Shown: positions 1 through 7,155 of the stretch, piece by piece
Layout of the letters: each line of letters opens with the position of its first letter
Position numbering within the stretch: position 1 is the first letter of the stretch
Source of the DNA: Fidelibacterota bacterium
Lineage (GTDB): Bacteria; Fidelibacterota; BS150m-G59
Direction of reading: 5' to 3'
NCBI GenBank assembly: GCA_016784265.1
Contig: JADHUZ010000051.1
Span: forward strand, 1 to 7,636
Length of the DNA stretch: 7,636 nucleotides
The notes under the pieces: model-generated
Told to the model about the DNA's origin: nothing
Databases searched by the model: none
The model's input: the letters and a program-made list of their open reading frames with translations, nothing else
Made by a program: the position numbers and the translations under genes

Positions 1-1187
1 ATCAGATAATTTGAAGAGTTTCCAGCAATCAAATGCGCGTGCCCGCCGAGCCCTAACGCAGGCTCTTTTTCGATAAACTCTTCGAATAAAAGTTCAGCAG
101 GGCTGTTACCGCCATCAACTATTTGATAGCGAAACAATTCTGATGAAATTCGGCTCACCGCCCAAAGTTCGGGTTGATTGTCCAATGACGAAACAATCAT
201 CGCCGCCACTTTTTGCAAATCTGTTGACACCGAAATCAGCCGAAACTCTGTCAGCGCACTTTGATTTTGAACGCGATGAAGAACATTAATTCCGTTTTTG
301 TTGGTTGTAAAAACTATCTCGCTCAACCCGTCTTTATCAAAATCAGAGGTGAAAAATTGGGTCGGATATGCGTTTTTGTGTGGCCACGGAAAATCCTGCT
401 TAAATATCTGTCCGAATGTGCCATCTTGCAATCTGCCATATGAAATCAAATGAATATCGTCCTGAACAATCATCAAATTAATGTCGTCCATTTGATCTCC
501 GTCAATATCTCCAATAGTCATCGCATAATTCATGTATCCAGTTATTTCATTCGGTTTCAGGCTATCCACAACCCGCCAATCCATCGCTTCAAATCCGTTG
601 TCAAGTGACAATATGACTACCTTTTTTTCTGGGCTGCCAAGGGCAAGAATTAATTCGTCTTTTCCGTCTTGATCAAAATCATAGACTTCTATTTTTTGTG
701 GACGAACCAACATTTTTTCCGATTTTGAAATCCGCTCACTAGATGTGATGGGATGTTGGCTGTATTTGGAGCCATCCCATTCAAAAACATGCAACCAACT
801 ACGAGAATGTTCGGAATCTTCCGAGACAAGAGACGCGTCCACCGATGCGATGATTTCGTGCATTCCGTCGCCATCCAAATCGCCAATTGTTACAGACGTA
901 AATACCGACTTGCTTTGAAATCCTTGAAGATCAAACTGCCAAATTTCTTCAAGCCGTTCTTCTTCGTTTGTTTTAAAAACAGCCAAATATTGTGGCGTAT
1001 TGTGATCGGTTTTGCTGAAAATCCCCAGAATTTCAGAATGCCCATTTGAATCTTGAAATAACATAATCTCCGCAACCTGCGCTATCGATTCCGGGAATAA
1101 ATGCGATTCAAAATTATATTGTGGCTGTTTTTCTGCCGCGAAAATCAACCCGATTAGAAAGATATAAAAAAAGTATTTTGTTTTCAT
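1..1187 (-). CDS. Secreted FG-GAP/VCBS-like beta-propeller protein, 3' end cut by the window edge
   Basis: An open frame runs leftward from an ATG at 1187-1185 through 394 complete codons with no stop. The N-terminus (MKTKYFFYIFLIGLIFAA) is a signal peptide: Lys at 2 and 4, a hydrophobic core at about 5-16, and likely cleavage near Ala17/Ala18. Four Asp-rich loops follow: DLDGDGMHEI (103-112), DFDQDGKDEL (170-179), DIDGDQMDDI (227-236) and DFDKDGLSEI (282-291). Degenerate copies occur near 46-56 and 332-344. Spacing is about 51-67 residues, one propeller blade each. In known FG-GAP/VCBS proteins, DxDxDG loops bind calcium between beta strands, so an exported, Ca-stabilised propeller is likely. 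The ligand is unknown. The gene lies 144 bases downstream of dnaG on the same strand; only a weak GGGA precedes the start. Whether a C-terminal sorting domain or anchor exists cannot be seen. The repeat class is fairly sure; the function is not. Confidence 0.85.
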   Translation of the reverse strand, partial: MKTKYFFYIFLIGLIFAAEKQPQYNFESHLFPESIAQVAEIMLFQDSNGHSEILGIFSKTDHNTPQYLAVFKTNEEERLEEIWQFDLQGFQSKSVFTSVTIGDLDGDGMHEIIASVDASLVSEDSEHSRSWLHVFEWDGSKYSQHPITSSERISKSEKMLVRPQKIEVYDFDQDGKDELILALGSPEKKVVILSLDNGFEAMDWRVVDSLKPNEITGYMNYAMTIGDIDGDQMDDINLMIVQDDIHLISYGRLQDGTFGQIFKQDFPWPHKNAYPTQFFTSDFDKDGLSEIVFTTNKNGINVLHRVQNQSALTEFRLISVSTDLQKVAAMIVSSLDNQPELWAVSRISSELFRYQIVDGGNSPAELLFEEFIEKEPALGLGGHAHLIAGNSSNYL

Positions 1188-1247
1188 AATATATTTCCCA
1201 ACTGTTCGGTTTTTGCCTTTTTAGAACAAGAGTGCCGTTTTTACCCC

Positions 1248-1276
1248 TATTTACACAACCTAAAATTTAGGCTCAA
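1248..1276 (-). promoter_or_regulatory. Weak candidate sigma-70-type promoter for the propeller gene
   Basis: Read on the minus strand, TTGAGC (1276-1271) is followed after 17 bases by TAAATA (1253-1248), about 60 bases before the ATG at 1187. The -35 matches TTGACA at four of six positions and the -10 is poor. The spacing and position are the main support. The 144-base gap after dnaG makes a separate promoter plausible, but such matches are common by chance in AT-rich DNA. Confidence 0.18.
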
Positions 1277-1331
1277 TTTCGCAAAAATCAAACCTATCTT
1301 TTGACCTGAAAATGATTCCAAACTTTTCATG

Positions 1332-3116
1332 CTACGGATTCATGCGGTATTTTTCTTCTATTTGTTTGCGTTTATTGCGCAATTCAATCTGCTCCACAAA
1401 CAGATGATTAATGTTTTTACCCGCTTTTTCATTTTGTTGAATTTGTGTTTTGACACGTTTTATTTCTTGATCGATTTTGTCAACCTCCAATGCTTTTAAA
1501 CAATCGTAGAGCGTCTCTTTGGGATTGTTAATCCCGCTCCCCTCTACAATCAAACCGGAAATTAAATCCCGACTTCTCGTGGAGAGATTTAAGTCCAGCA
1601 GTTTTTCCGGATCTTGAATATTTTCTGCGAAAATTATATTCGTAATTTCAGCTACAATCGGATGAGAAAAAATATTGCTGAAAATCGTATCTCTGATTTC
1701 TTCTCCTATTTCATTTTGATGATACAGAAGCAAGCACAACAATTCATATTGAGCCCTGTCTGTTACAGATTTTATTCCAAAAGATTCATTTATCGTCGGC
1801 GGTGCAGGAGATTGAGATGTTCGGATCGTTTTTCTTCTGTTGCGTTGATTTATTTTGGAAATAATTGCAGATTCGCTAATACCTGAATGTTCCGAAATGG
1901 TTTTCACGGTGAGATCTCGCCGAACATTGTCTTTGATTATTTGAATATCTTCCAGCAACTCATCAATGAGTTTCGCTTTTCCTGAAACCGTTTGGAATTC
2001 ATCGCTATCACGATTAAAGAAAAAAGGGAAAAACCCTTTAGATTGTTGAATTAGATCGCTCAACCCATCTGCTCCGCTAGAAACCAAAAAAGAATCGGGA
2101 TCCTCGTTTGGAGGCAGAACAACAATTTTTGTGGTCAAGCCCGAATATTGTAAAATCTTTCCTGCTCTGAGTGCGGCGCTGATTCCAGCCGAATCTCCAT
2201 CAAGACACAGCACAACATTTTCAACATAACGACTGATTATCTTCGCATGATAAAGAGTCAGTGCTGTTCCGCTTGTCGCGGCAATATTAAAAAATCCGTT
2301 TTCCCAAAGCCTGAGAAAATCTGTATAGCCTTCCACAAGAATTAATTGGTTTTTCTCGCGCGCCTTTGTTTTTGTCTGTCCCAGTCCAAATAAAATTTTG
2401 CTTTTTTTATAGAGCACCGTCTCCGGTGAATTGAGATATTTTGCCGGTTCGTCATCGTTCAGAGCACGACCGCCAAAACCAACAATCCGCTCGGCAATAT
2501 TCCAAATCGGAAACATAAGGCGATCGCGAAACCTGTCAAATTGCTTTCCTTGCTCACTAAAACCTAGCAACCCGGCATCTTTTAAAATTGTTGGAGAAAA
2601 CCCTTTTTTGCGCGCCGCCTTGAACAACGAATCCCATTCCGTCGGTGCATAACCAACGCGAAATTTTTGTAGCGTTTCCTGTTTGAAATCCCTCGCCCGA
2701 AGATATTCGGCGGCTTTTTTACCAGATGGCGTAGATAGGCACCGCTCAAAAAACTCTGCGGCAAATTCATTGGCATCATACAAAAGAGAAACATGCGCCT
2801 TCTCTTCGGGTGTTGGTTCATCTGCCTGTTCGATGACAACGCCAGCCTGATTTGCCAATTTCATCACGGCCTCTTGGAAAGTAATTCTCTCATATTCTTG
2901 AAGAAACTGAAATGCGCTACCGCCTTTGCCGCAACCAAAACATTTGAAAATTTGCTTTTCTTCATTCACAGAAAACGACGGCGTATCTTCCTGGTGGAAA
3001 GGGCACAAGCCAAAATGATTTCTACCCCGACGTTTTAGTGCGACAAAATCGCCAACCACATCAACGATGTTGACAAGATCTCGTATCTGCTCTATTTTGT
3101 TTTGCGGAATTTTCAT
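1332..3116 (-). CDS. dnaG: DNA primase DnaG
   Basis: Synthesises short RNA primers at the replication fork, acting with the replicative helicase. At 594 residues from the chosen start, it has the usual family length. The order is as expected. A CHC2 zinc ribbon comes first (C38, H41, C59, C62, within CPFH and KCFGCG). The RNA-polymerase domain follows, with RFRDRLMFPI (195-204), FGGRAL (214-219) and the YLNSPET stretch. The TOPRIM metal site is E262 in VEGYTD, D306 and D308 in LDGDSAG, and EDPDSF (338-343). A helical C-terminal region from about 440, ending Lys/Glu-rich, fits the helicase-binding domain. The frame stays open up to an ATG at 3167, but family proteins begin close to 'MKIPQNKIEQIR', and a GGA lies 7 bases before the ATG at 3116-3114. 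The adjacent ATG at 3119-3117 is equally possible. It is the fourth gene of the yqeY-cvpA-mutS2-dnaG block. No catalytic residue appears to be missing. Confidence 0.97.
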   Translation of the reverse strand: MKIPQNKIEQIRDLVNIVDVVGDFVALKRRGRNHFGLCPFHQEDTPSFSVNEEKQIFKCFGCGKGGSAFQFLQEYERITFQEAVMKLANQAGVVIEQADEPTPEEKAHVSLLYDANEFAAEFFERCLSTPSGKKAAEYLRARDFKQETLQKFRVGYAPTEWDSLFKAARKKGFSPTILKDAGLLGFSEQGKQFDRFRDRLMFPIWNIAERIVGFGGRALNDDEPAKYLNSPETVLYKKSKILFGLGQTKTKAREKNQLILVEGYTDFLRLWENGFFNIAATSGTALTLYHAKIISRYVENVVLCLDGDSAGISAALRAGKILQYSGLTTKIVVLPPNEDPDSFLVSSGADGLSDLIQQSKGFFPFFFNRDSDEFQTVSGKAKLIDELLEDIQIIKDNVRRDLTVKTISEHSGISESAIISKINQRNRRKTIRTSQSPAPPTINESFGIKSVTDRAQYELLCLLLYHQNEIGEEIRDTIFSNIFSHPIVAEITNIIFAENIQDPEKLLDLNLSTRSRDLISGLIVEGSGINNPKETLYDCLKALEVDKIDQEIKRVKTQIQQNEKAGKNINHLFVEQIELRNKRKQIEEKYRMNP

Positions 3117-3180
3117 CATTAAATCCAGTTCAAAATTTACGAAAAAATAGTGTAATGATTGCGGCAATTCATGTAAATAA

Positions 3181-5490
3181 TTATTTCAATTCTGCCAATG
3201 TTACACCGTTTCCACCTTGCTCTTGCGGCGCCTTTTCAAAAGATAAAATTCGAGAATCCGATTTTAAAAAATTGCGGATTTCGCGCATTAAAACGCCTTC
3301 GCCTGTACCGTGTAAAATTTCTACCTCTTTCAATCCCGTCAACAAAATTCTATCTATCATTTTATCAACTTCCATCAAGGCTTCCCGCACGTTCAATCCG
3401 CGCACATCAGCTCGACGGACAGGAGCGGATTGGACCGAATACGATGCCGAAACTTTGGATTCCGCATTCTTCTCGATAAGCATTAGCCAATCCAGCGGAA
3501 CTCTCGAGCGCATATTGTCCAATTCGACCAAAACTTTTCCGTTTTTGTCAGCACCAGAACAAACAGTTCCAACTGCTTGAAATGGCACGACTTTTACAGC
3601 CAATCCATCGCGCAGTTTTTCTGGTTTTATGCGAGGATATTTTACAATCTTGGGACGTTTCCTCTTTTTGATTTCCTTTTTTTGTTTTTGAATCGTTTGA
3701 TGGCTTTTCTTCAAAACAGTGCTGGAAGCTTTGCTTTCTCGAATTTCTTTCACAACTTTTTCTACAATTCGATTGGCTTCGGCAACAATTTCCTCTGCTT
3801 TTTCTGCGCCCTCCTGCTCGATTGAATCCCATTTTTCCATCAGCTGACGATTGATGATTTCATATTTCTTCATTGATTTATCGAGCTCATCTCTATCAGC
3901 GGAAAGCGATTGGATTTTCACCTCATAATCGAGCATTTGTTTTTCCAAATGCAAAATCAAACTCTCCAATTTAATAGACGAATCTCCAAAAATCTCCCGA
4001 GCACGGCGGATGATTTTTTTCGGAATTCCCAAATTGTCGCTAATCTCAAAAGCATAGCTCGATCCCGGTAACCCCTGGCGAAATTGATATGTCGGTCGCA
4101 ACGAATCTGGGTTAAAAATCATTGAGCCATTCTCAATTTGTTCGTGTTCGTATGCAAATGATTTGATATCGCCATGATGTGTTGTAACTATCGTGAGCAC
4201 GCGGCGATTTGCCATTTCCTCCAAAAAAGCACGTGCAAGTGCAACGCCTTCTCGCGGATCTGTTCCTGTGCCGAGTTCATCCATCAAAACAAGACTCTGC
4301 TTCGTTGCTCGACTTAAAATGGTTTTTAAATTTTCCAGATGCGCGCTGAATGTGGAAAGATTTTGTTCGATAGATTGTGCGTCGCCGATATCGGCAAATA
4401 TGGAATCAACCAAAGGAAGAATCGCCGATTTTGCTGGCACTGGCAGTCCGCAATTTGCCATCCATGTCAGCATCCCAACCGCTTTCAAGGTCACGGTTTT
4501 CCCGCCAGCATTCGGGCCTGTAATCACGACCACAGACCGCTTGTCGTCCATTTCAAGATCAAACGGCACGACCTCGGTTTGTAGCATTAGTGCTGGATTT
4601 TTTGCATTTTTCAGCACAATCTTATTTTCAGCCAGCGTGGGCACAGAACATTCATTCGCGGTAGCAAATCGAGAAATTGCGTGATGGAAATCCATTTCAA
4701 TCAGAATTTCGTAATTCTGTAAAATTGATGCACAATGCTCATTGGGCGCTTCAGAAAGATGCGCCAAAATTTTGGCAACTTCTCGTTCCCGCTCCATTTC
4801 CAATTCGCGCAATTCGTTATTCAATTTTACCATTTTCATCGGCTCTATAAAAAATGTCTCGCCGCTCGCCGACTGTCCGTGAATAATTCCGGAAACCGCC
4901 GATTTGCTCCTCGCCTTGACCGGCACTACAAACCTGCCATCCCGAATCGTTATAAATTGATCTTGAAGATGAGCGGCAAAAGTTTTTGCTATTTGCTCGC
5001 CCTGTCTTTGAATGGTTTCGTTCTTGTTGGCAATAGAGCGAGCAAGGCGAGATAATTCCAAACTGGCTGTATCTTTGACATCACCGCCTTCATCCAAACA
5101 ACGTTCAACCTCTTTTTCCCAATCCGGTAGGGCTTTGAGTCGATTGGATTTTAGATGAAAATTGGGTGCAACTTCCCCGTGCTTTTTCCCAAAATTTGCA
5201 ATCTGCCGACTAATCAAGAGGAGCCGAAACACCATCCGAATTTCACCTCCAGATAGAACTGCTCCAATGTGCATTCTTTCAAAAATTGAAGGGGAAACAG
5301 TGAAATCAGAAATGGGAGGTTTCGTTTCCGTTTCGTGAAATTTTATCATTTCATCAATATTTTCGAGACGGCTTTGAATTTGATTTTTTGAAGATAGCGT
5401 AGTCAAATTCCAGACTCGCTCGTTGGCTGGTTCAGAATACGCTTGAAGTGCTATCGCGTTTTGAATCGGATGAAAATTCAAATCATTCAC
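3181..5490 (-). CDS. mutS2: Endonuclease MutS2 (MutS-like ATPase with C-terminal Smr domain)
   Basis: At 769 residues this is a typical MutS2: it lacks the mismatch-binding N-terminal domains of MutS1 and ends in an Smr domain. Visible parts are the core/clamp helices (about 1-300), Walker A GPNAGGKT (325-332), the STFSAHL signature (379-385), Walker B LVLMDE (400-405) with GTGTDPREG, and TTHHGD (436-441). A charged coiled coil (about 505-610) follows, then a small basic/KOW-like beta segment (about 625-672) and the Smr domain (about 692-769) with DVRG (695-698) and HGTGEG (727-732). In other bacteria MutS2 suppresses homologous recombination or splits collided ribosomes; which role applies here is unknown. 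The start is a GTG (5490-5488) overlapping the end of cvpA by 8 bases, so the two are probably translationally coupled. AAGGAG lies 10 bases upstream. The Smr motif reads ADVRG instead of the common LDLRG. Confidence 0.96.
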   Translation of the reverse strand: MNDLNFHPIQNAIALQAYSEPANERVWNLTTLSSKNQIQSRLENIDEMIKFHETETKPPISDFTVSPSIFERMHIGAVLSGGEIRMVFRLLLISRQIANFGKKHGEVAPNFHLKSNRLKALPDWEKEVERCLDEGGDVKDTASLELSRLARSIANKNETIQRQGEQIAKTFAAHLQDQFITIRDGRFVVPVKARSKSAVSGIIHGQSASGETFFIEPMKMVKLNNELRELEMEREREVAKILAHLSEAPNEHCASILQNYEILIEMDFHHAISRFATANECSVPTLAENKIVLKNAKNPALMLQTEVVPFDLEMDDKRSVVVITGPNAGGKTVTLKAVGMLTWMANCGLPVPAKSAILPLVDSIFADIGDAQSIEQNLSTFSAHLENLKTILSRATKQSLVLMDELGTGTDPREGVALARAFLEEMANRRVLTIVTTHHGDIKSFAYEHEQIENGSMIFNPDSLRPTYQFRQGLPGSSYAFEISDNLGIPKKIIRRAREIFGDSSIKLESLILHLEKQMLDYEVKIQSLSADRDELDKSMKKYEIINRQLMEKWDSIEQEGAEKAEEIVAEANRIVEKVVKEIRESKASSTVLKKSHQTIQKQKKEIKKRKRPKIVKYPRIKPEKLRDGLAVKVVPFQAVGTVCSGADKNGKVLVELDNMRSRVPLDWLMLIEKNAESKVSASYSVQSAPVRRADVRGLNVREALMEVDKMIDRILLTGLKEVEILHGTGEGVLMREIRNFLKSDSRILSFEKAPQEQGGNGVTLAELK

Positions 5491-6073
5491 CCAAAAGCTT
5501 CTCCTTTCCTTCGTTTACATTCTCAATCATTTTCACGCCCGATTTTGCTTGTTCAATTGTATCATCCATTTTTTCGGAAAAACTCTCTGCCGCAGGAAAA
5601 ATATAAACAATTCCATCGTAGAGTAGTGGCAACGTAGGTTTCACCAGCGGCAAAAGTCGTGAGTCATCTTGAATTTTTTTAACCGAATCGGTTTGTGGAA
5701 ACAGCGCGAAAACCCAAAGCAGTGCGCTGATAAGCAAAGCCCCCTTGAGAAATCCAAATAGCAATCCGCCAACTCTATCTATCCAGCCCAACAGAACAAG
5801 CCGCAATCCCTCCTGAATAATTTTTGCGGCGATACGGAATGCAACAACAATGAGAATAAACAGCGCAACAAAAGCAATAAATCCCATCTGAGCATCAGGC
5901 AATGGTAAATATTTTTGCAGAAACGAACTCGTGTGCGGCAGCCAAAGCGTGGCGAAAAAAAGCGCACAAATCACACCGACCAAATTGAGCACCGAACGCA
6001 CCAACCCGCGATACAACCCAAAACCGGTAAACCAAATTAGAACAAGCAAAATAATAATATCCAAACTATTCAT
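5483..6073 (-). CDS. cvpA: CvpA family inner-membrane protein
   Basis: A 196-residue membrane protein with four predicted membrane segments (about 4-20, 28-45, 63-84 and 101-125) and a mostly soluble, charged tail (about 127-196). The family pattern is clear: an N-terminal helix beginning with D5, then the GLYRGLVRSVLNLVGV motif (19-34), and a GWIDRVGGLLFGFLKGALL stretch (96-114). CvpA was named for colicin V production in E. coli and is linked to envelope homeostasis elsewhere; its biochemical role is unsettled. CvpA directly before MutS2 is a recurrent bacterial gene order, which supports both calls. It starts 3 bases after the yqeY stop, with GGGA about 8 bases upstream inside yqeY, and its last codons overlap the mutS2 start. 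This indicates one transcript. Confidence 0.9.
   Translation of the reverse strand: MNSLDIIILLVLIWFTGFGLYRGLVRSVLNLVGVICALFFATLWLPHTSSFLQKYLPLPDAQMGFIAFVALFILIVVAFRIAAKIIQEGLRLVLLGWIDRVGGLLFGFLKGALLISALLWVFALFPQTDSVKKIQDDSRLLPLVKPTLPLLYDGIVYIFPAAESFSEKMDDTIEQAKSGVKMIENVNEGKEKLLGE
5501..5506 (-). promoter_or_regulatory. Shine-Dalgarno site fixing the GTG start of mutS2
   Basis: On the minus strand AAGGAG lies 10 bases before the GTG at 5490-5488, inside the last codons of cvpA. Because no ATG or TTG start lies in frame between this site and the GTG, the site supports GTG as the true start. The spacing is slightly long. Confidence 0.6.
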
Positions 6074-6076
6074 GAT

Positions 6077-6520
6077 TTATCCCAATTTTCTTCGAACGAT
6101 TTCCTGAACTTTTTTCCCATCGGCGCGACCCGCTATTTTTTTCATCGAAGCGCCCATGGCTTTTCCCATGTCTTGCATCGTCGTTGCGCCAATTTCAGCG
6201 ATGGCTTCCCAAACCAGTTGCTCTAACTCTCCTTCGGATAACTGTTGCGGTAAAAACTCCTGAATAATTTTCAACTCATTTTGTTCCAGTTCTGCAAGAT
6301 TCAAACGGTCGTTTTGCTGATATTGCTTAATCGCTTCTTTTCTCATTTTTGCGTTTTTTTGAATCACAACAATCTCTTCTTCTTCGGTTAATTCGCGATT
6401 TTGAGCGATTTTCGCCTCCGCTAATTTTGCCTTCAAAAAACGAAGCACGTTCAAACGATCAGCATCTCTGCTTTTCATGGCGATTTTCATCTGCTCTTGT
6501 ATTTCCGATAAAATTGACAC
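6077..6520 (-). CDS. yqeY: GatB/YqeY domain protein
   Basis: A 147-residue, highly charged, helical, soluble protein matching the full-length YqeY family. It opens with SILSEIQEQMKIAMKSRD (2-19) and RLNVLRFLKAKL (22-33), has ELTEEEEIVVIQK in the middle, and ends with MGKAMGASMKKIAGRADGKK plus a short VQEIVRRKLG tail. The C-terminal part corresponds to the tRNA-interacting tail domain of GatB, the amidotransferase subunit. YqeY alone lacks the catalytic module, and its own function is not settled. The start is GTG (6520-6518), with a strong GGAGG just upstream; alignment to the family N-terminus agrees. It is the first gene of the leftward block and ends 3 bases before cvpA. In many genomes yqeY follows rpsU; here its upstream neighbour is a divergent lipoprotein-like gene. 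Confidence 0.93.
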   Translation of the reverse strand: MSILSEIQEQMKIAMKSRDADRLNVLRFLKAKLAEAKIAQNRELTEEEEIVVIQKNAKMRKEAIKQYQQNDRLNLAELEQNELKIIQEFLPQQLSEGELEQLVWEAIAEIGATTMQDMGKAMGASMKKIAGRADGKKVQEIVRRKLG

Positions 6521-6523
6521 TTT

Positions 6524-6529
6524 CCCTCC
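6524..6529 (-). promoter_or_regulatory. Shine-Dalgarno site for the GTG start of yqeY
   Basis: GGAGGG on the minus strand ends 3 bases before the GTG start (4 bases if only GGAGG is counted). The match to the anti-SD is near perfect though the spacing is short. It favours the GTG over the first in-frame ATG, which lies ten codons later. Confidence 0.65.
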
Positions 6530-6575
6530 AAATTAAATCTTCAAAAATACGATTCCCGTCTTGTGCGGTTCCGTA

Positions 6576-6603
6576 AATTTATGTAAGCTTAGCCAACATA
6601 CAA
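6576..6603 (-). promoter_or_regulatory. Candidate promoter for the yqeY-cvpA-mutS2-dnaG block
   Basis: On the minus strand TTGTAT (6603-6598) is followed after 16 bases by TAAATT (6581-6576), giving a leader of roughly 45 bases before the yqeY GTG. The -35 matches at three of six positions and the -10 at four of six. The location is right: this 102-base region between two divergent genes must hold a promoter for each direction. I could not pick a convincing rightward pair for the lipoprotein gene. Confidence 0.28.
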
Positions 6604-6611
6604 TAGGATAA

Positions 6612-6617
6612 GAGGGG
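6612..6617 (+). promoter_or_regulatory. Shine-Dalgarno site of the lipoprotein-like gene
   Basis: GAGGGG lies 5 bases before the ATG at 6623. This is good spacing and fixes the start, which also places the signal peptide at the very N-terminus. Confidence 0.65.
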
Positions 6618-6622
6618 TAAAA

Positions 6623-7084
6623 ATGGCACGTTTATTTTTAGTTTTTGCAATCGTATTTTTTGCTTGCAAAGATTCAGCCGACACAGCAAAACTAACTTCC
6701 ACCGCTCCGCAGGGCGATGTAACTTTGCGAGTTGCGCAGAATGACGGTAAAATTGAGGTGTTCGCATTTGCAGAAAAAAACATGGGCGGATTCCAGTTTG
6801 ATGTGGATTTTTCAGGATGCAAATCCGCTGGCAAAATTACAACAAGCACATCATTAAATGATTTTCAAGTAAATGGCAATTTATTGAAAAATCAACAAGT
6901 ATATCGCCTTTTAGGATTTAGCATGTCCGGCAAAAAAATCGAATTTGCCGGAAAAGAAGTTCATATTTGCAATATAGAAATTGAAGGTTTTGATTGTGTG
7001 GCGGGCGTAACATTTGATAATGTCGTTCTCGCAGATCCAACTGGCAAACCGCTGTCGTTGAAAAAAATCGAGTTCGGCTCTTAG
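6623..7084 (+). CDS. Small exported, probable lipoprotein with a cohesin-like beta-sandwich domain
   Basis: A complete 153-residue protein. The N-terminus MARLFLVFAIVFFAC is a short signal peptide with a lipobox-like end, VFFA before Cys15. Phe at -3 is unusual, so lipidation is likely but not certain. A Ser/Thr/Asp-containing linker (16-32) leads to one beta-rich domain: VTLRVAQNDGKIEVFAF, GGFQFDVDF (55-63), RLLGFSMSG (95-103) and GVTFDNVVLADPTGKPL (128-144). That order resembles cohesin-type carbohydrate-binding/scaffold domains, which are common in exported proteins of FCB-group bacteria. I see no dockerin partner or sorting tail, so cellulosome-type function should not be assumed. Three further cysteines (66, 116, 125) could form a disulphide in an exported protein. 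It is transcribed away from yqeY and is followed by a candidate terminator. The partner or ligand is unknown. Confidence 0.82.
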   Translation: MARLFLVFAIVFFACKDSADTAKLTSTAPQGDVTLRVAQNDGKIEVFAFAEKNMGGFQFDVDFSGCKSAGKITTSTSLNDFQVNGNLLKNQQVYRLLGFSMSGKKIEFAGKEVHICNIEIEGFDCVAGVTFDNVVLADPTGKPLSLKKIEFGS

Positions 7085-7111
7085 AATTGAAAAAATATTA
7101 GGCAGGATGCA

Positions 7112-7135
7112 CCAGATTTTCTGGGTTTTTATTTT
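7112..7135 (+). terminator. Candidate intrinsic terminator after the lipoprotein-like gene
   Basis: CCAGA (7112-7116), a TTT loop and TCTGG (7120-7124) form a perfect 5-bp stem. It is followed by G and then a T-rich run of five T, one A and four T (7126-7135). It lies 27 bases after the lipoprotein stop. The stem is short but the U-tract is strong. It implies that the amidohydrolase is at least partly separately transcribed, or is attenuated. Confidence 0.5.
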
Positions 7136-7155
7136 GTCAGTTTTGCCAAAAATCT

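Noticed and set aside
753..1049. A 98-codon plus-strand ORF at the left end
   Set aside because: It is opposite the 394-codon minus-strand frame with a signal peptide and Asp-rich repeats, which is far better supported.
1259..1271. Near-perfect palindrome CCTAAAATTTAGG between dnaG and the propeller gene
   Set aside because: The arms leave only one central base, so as RNA it would be a 4-bp stem; no U-tract follows, and one such operator-like palindrome is expected by chance.
1307..1329. Inverted repeat TGAAAA/TTTTCA just after the dnaG stop, considered as a terminator
   Set aside because: The stem is a weak, AT-rich 6 bp with an 11-base loop and no following T-run in the direction of transcription.
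3158..3168. Small hairpin ATTG-CGG-CAAT between mutS2 and dnaG
   Set aside because: It has four base pairs, and the T-run is several bases away; too weak to call a terminator or processing site.
3155..3580. A 141-codon plus-strand ORF antisense to the mutS2 3' end
   Set aside because: It lies within the well-supported mutS2 coding region on the other strand, and its Ser/Pro/Thr-rich translation shows no family pattern or Shine-Dalgarno.
4193..4684. A 163-codon plus-strand ORF antisense to the MutS2 ATPase region
   Set aside because: It mirrors the Walker A/B coding region of mutS2; length alone is explained by codon bias of the real gene.
6589..6849. An 86-codon minus-strand ORF overlapping the lipoprotein-like gene
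   Set aside because: It is antisense to a gene with a good Shine-Dalgarno, signal peptide and recognisable domain, and has no support of its own.
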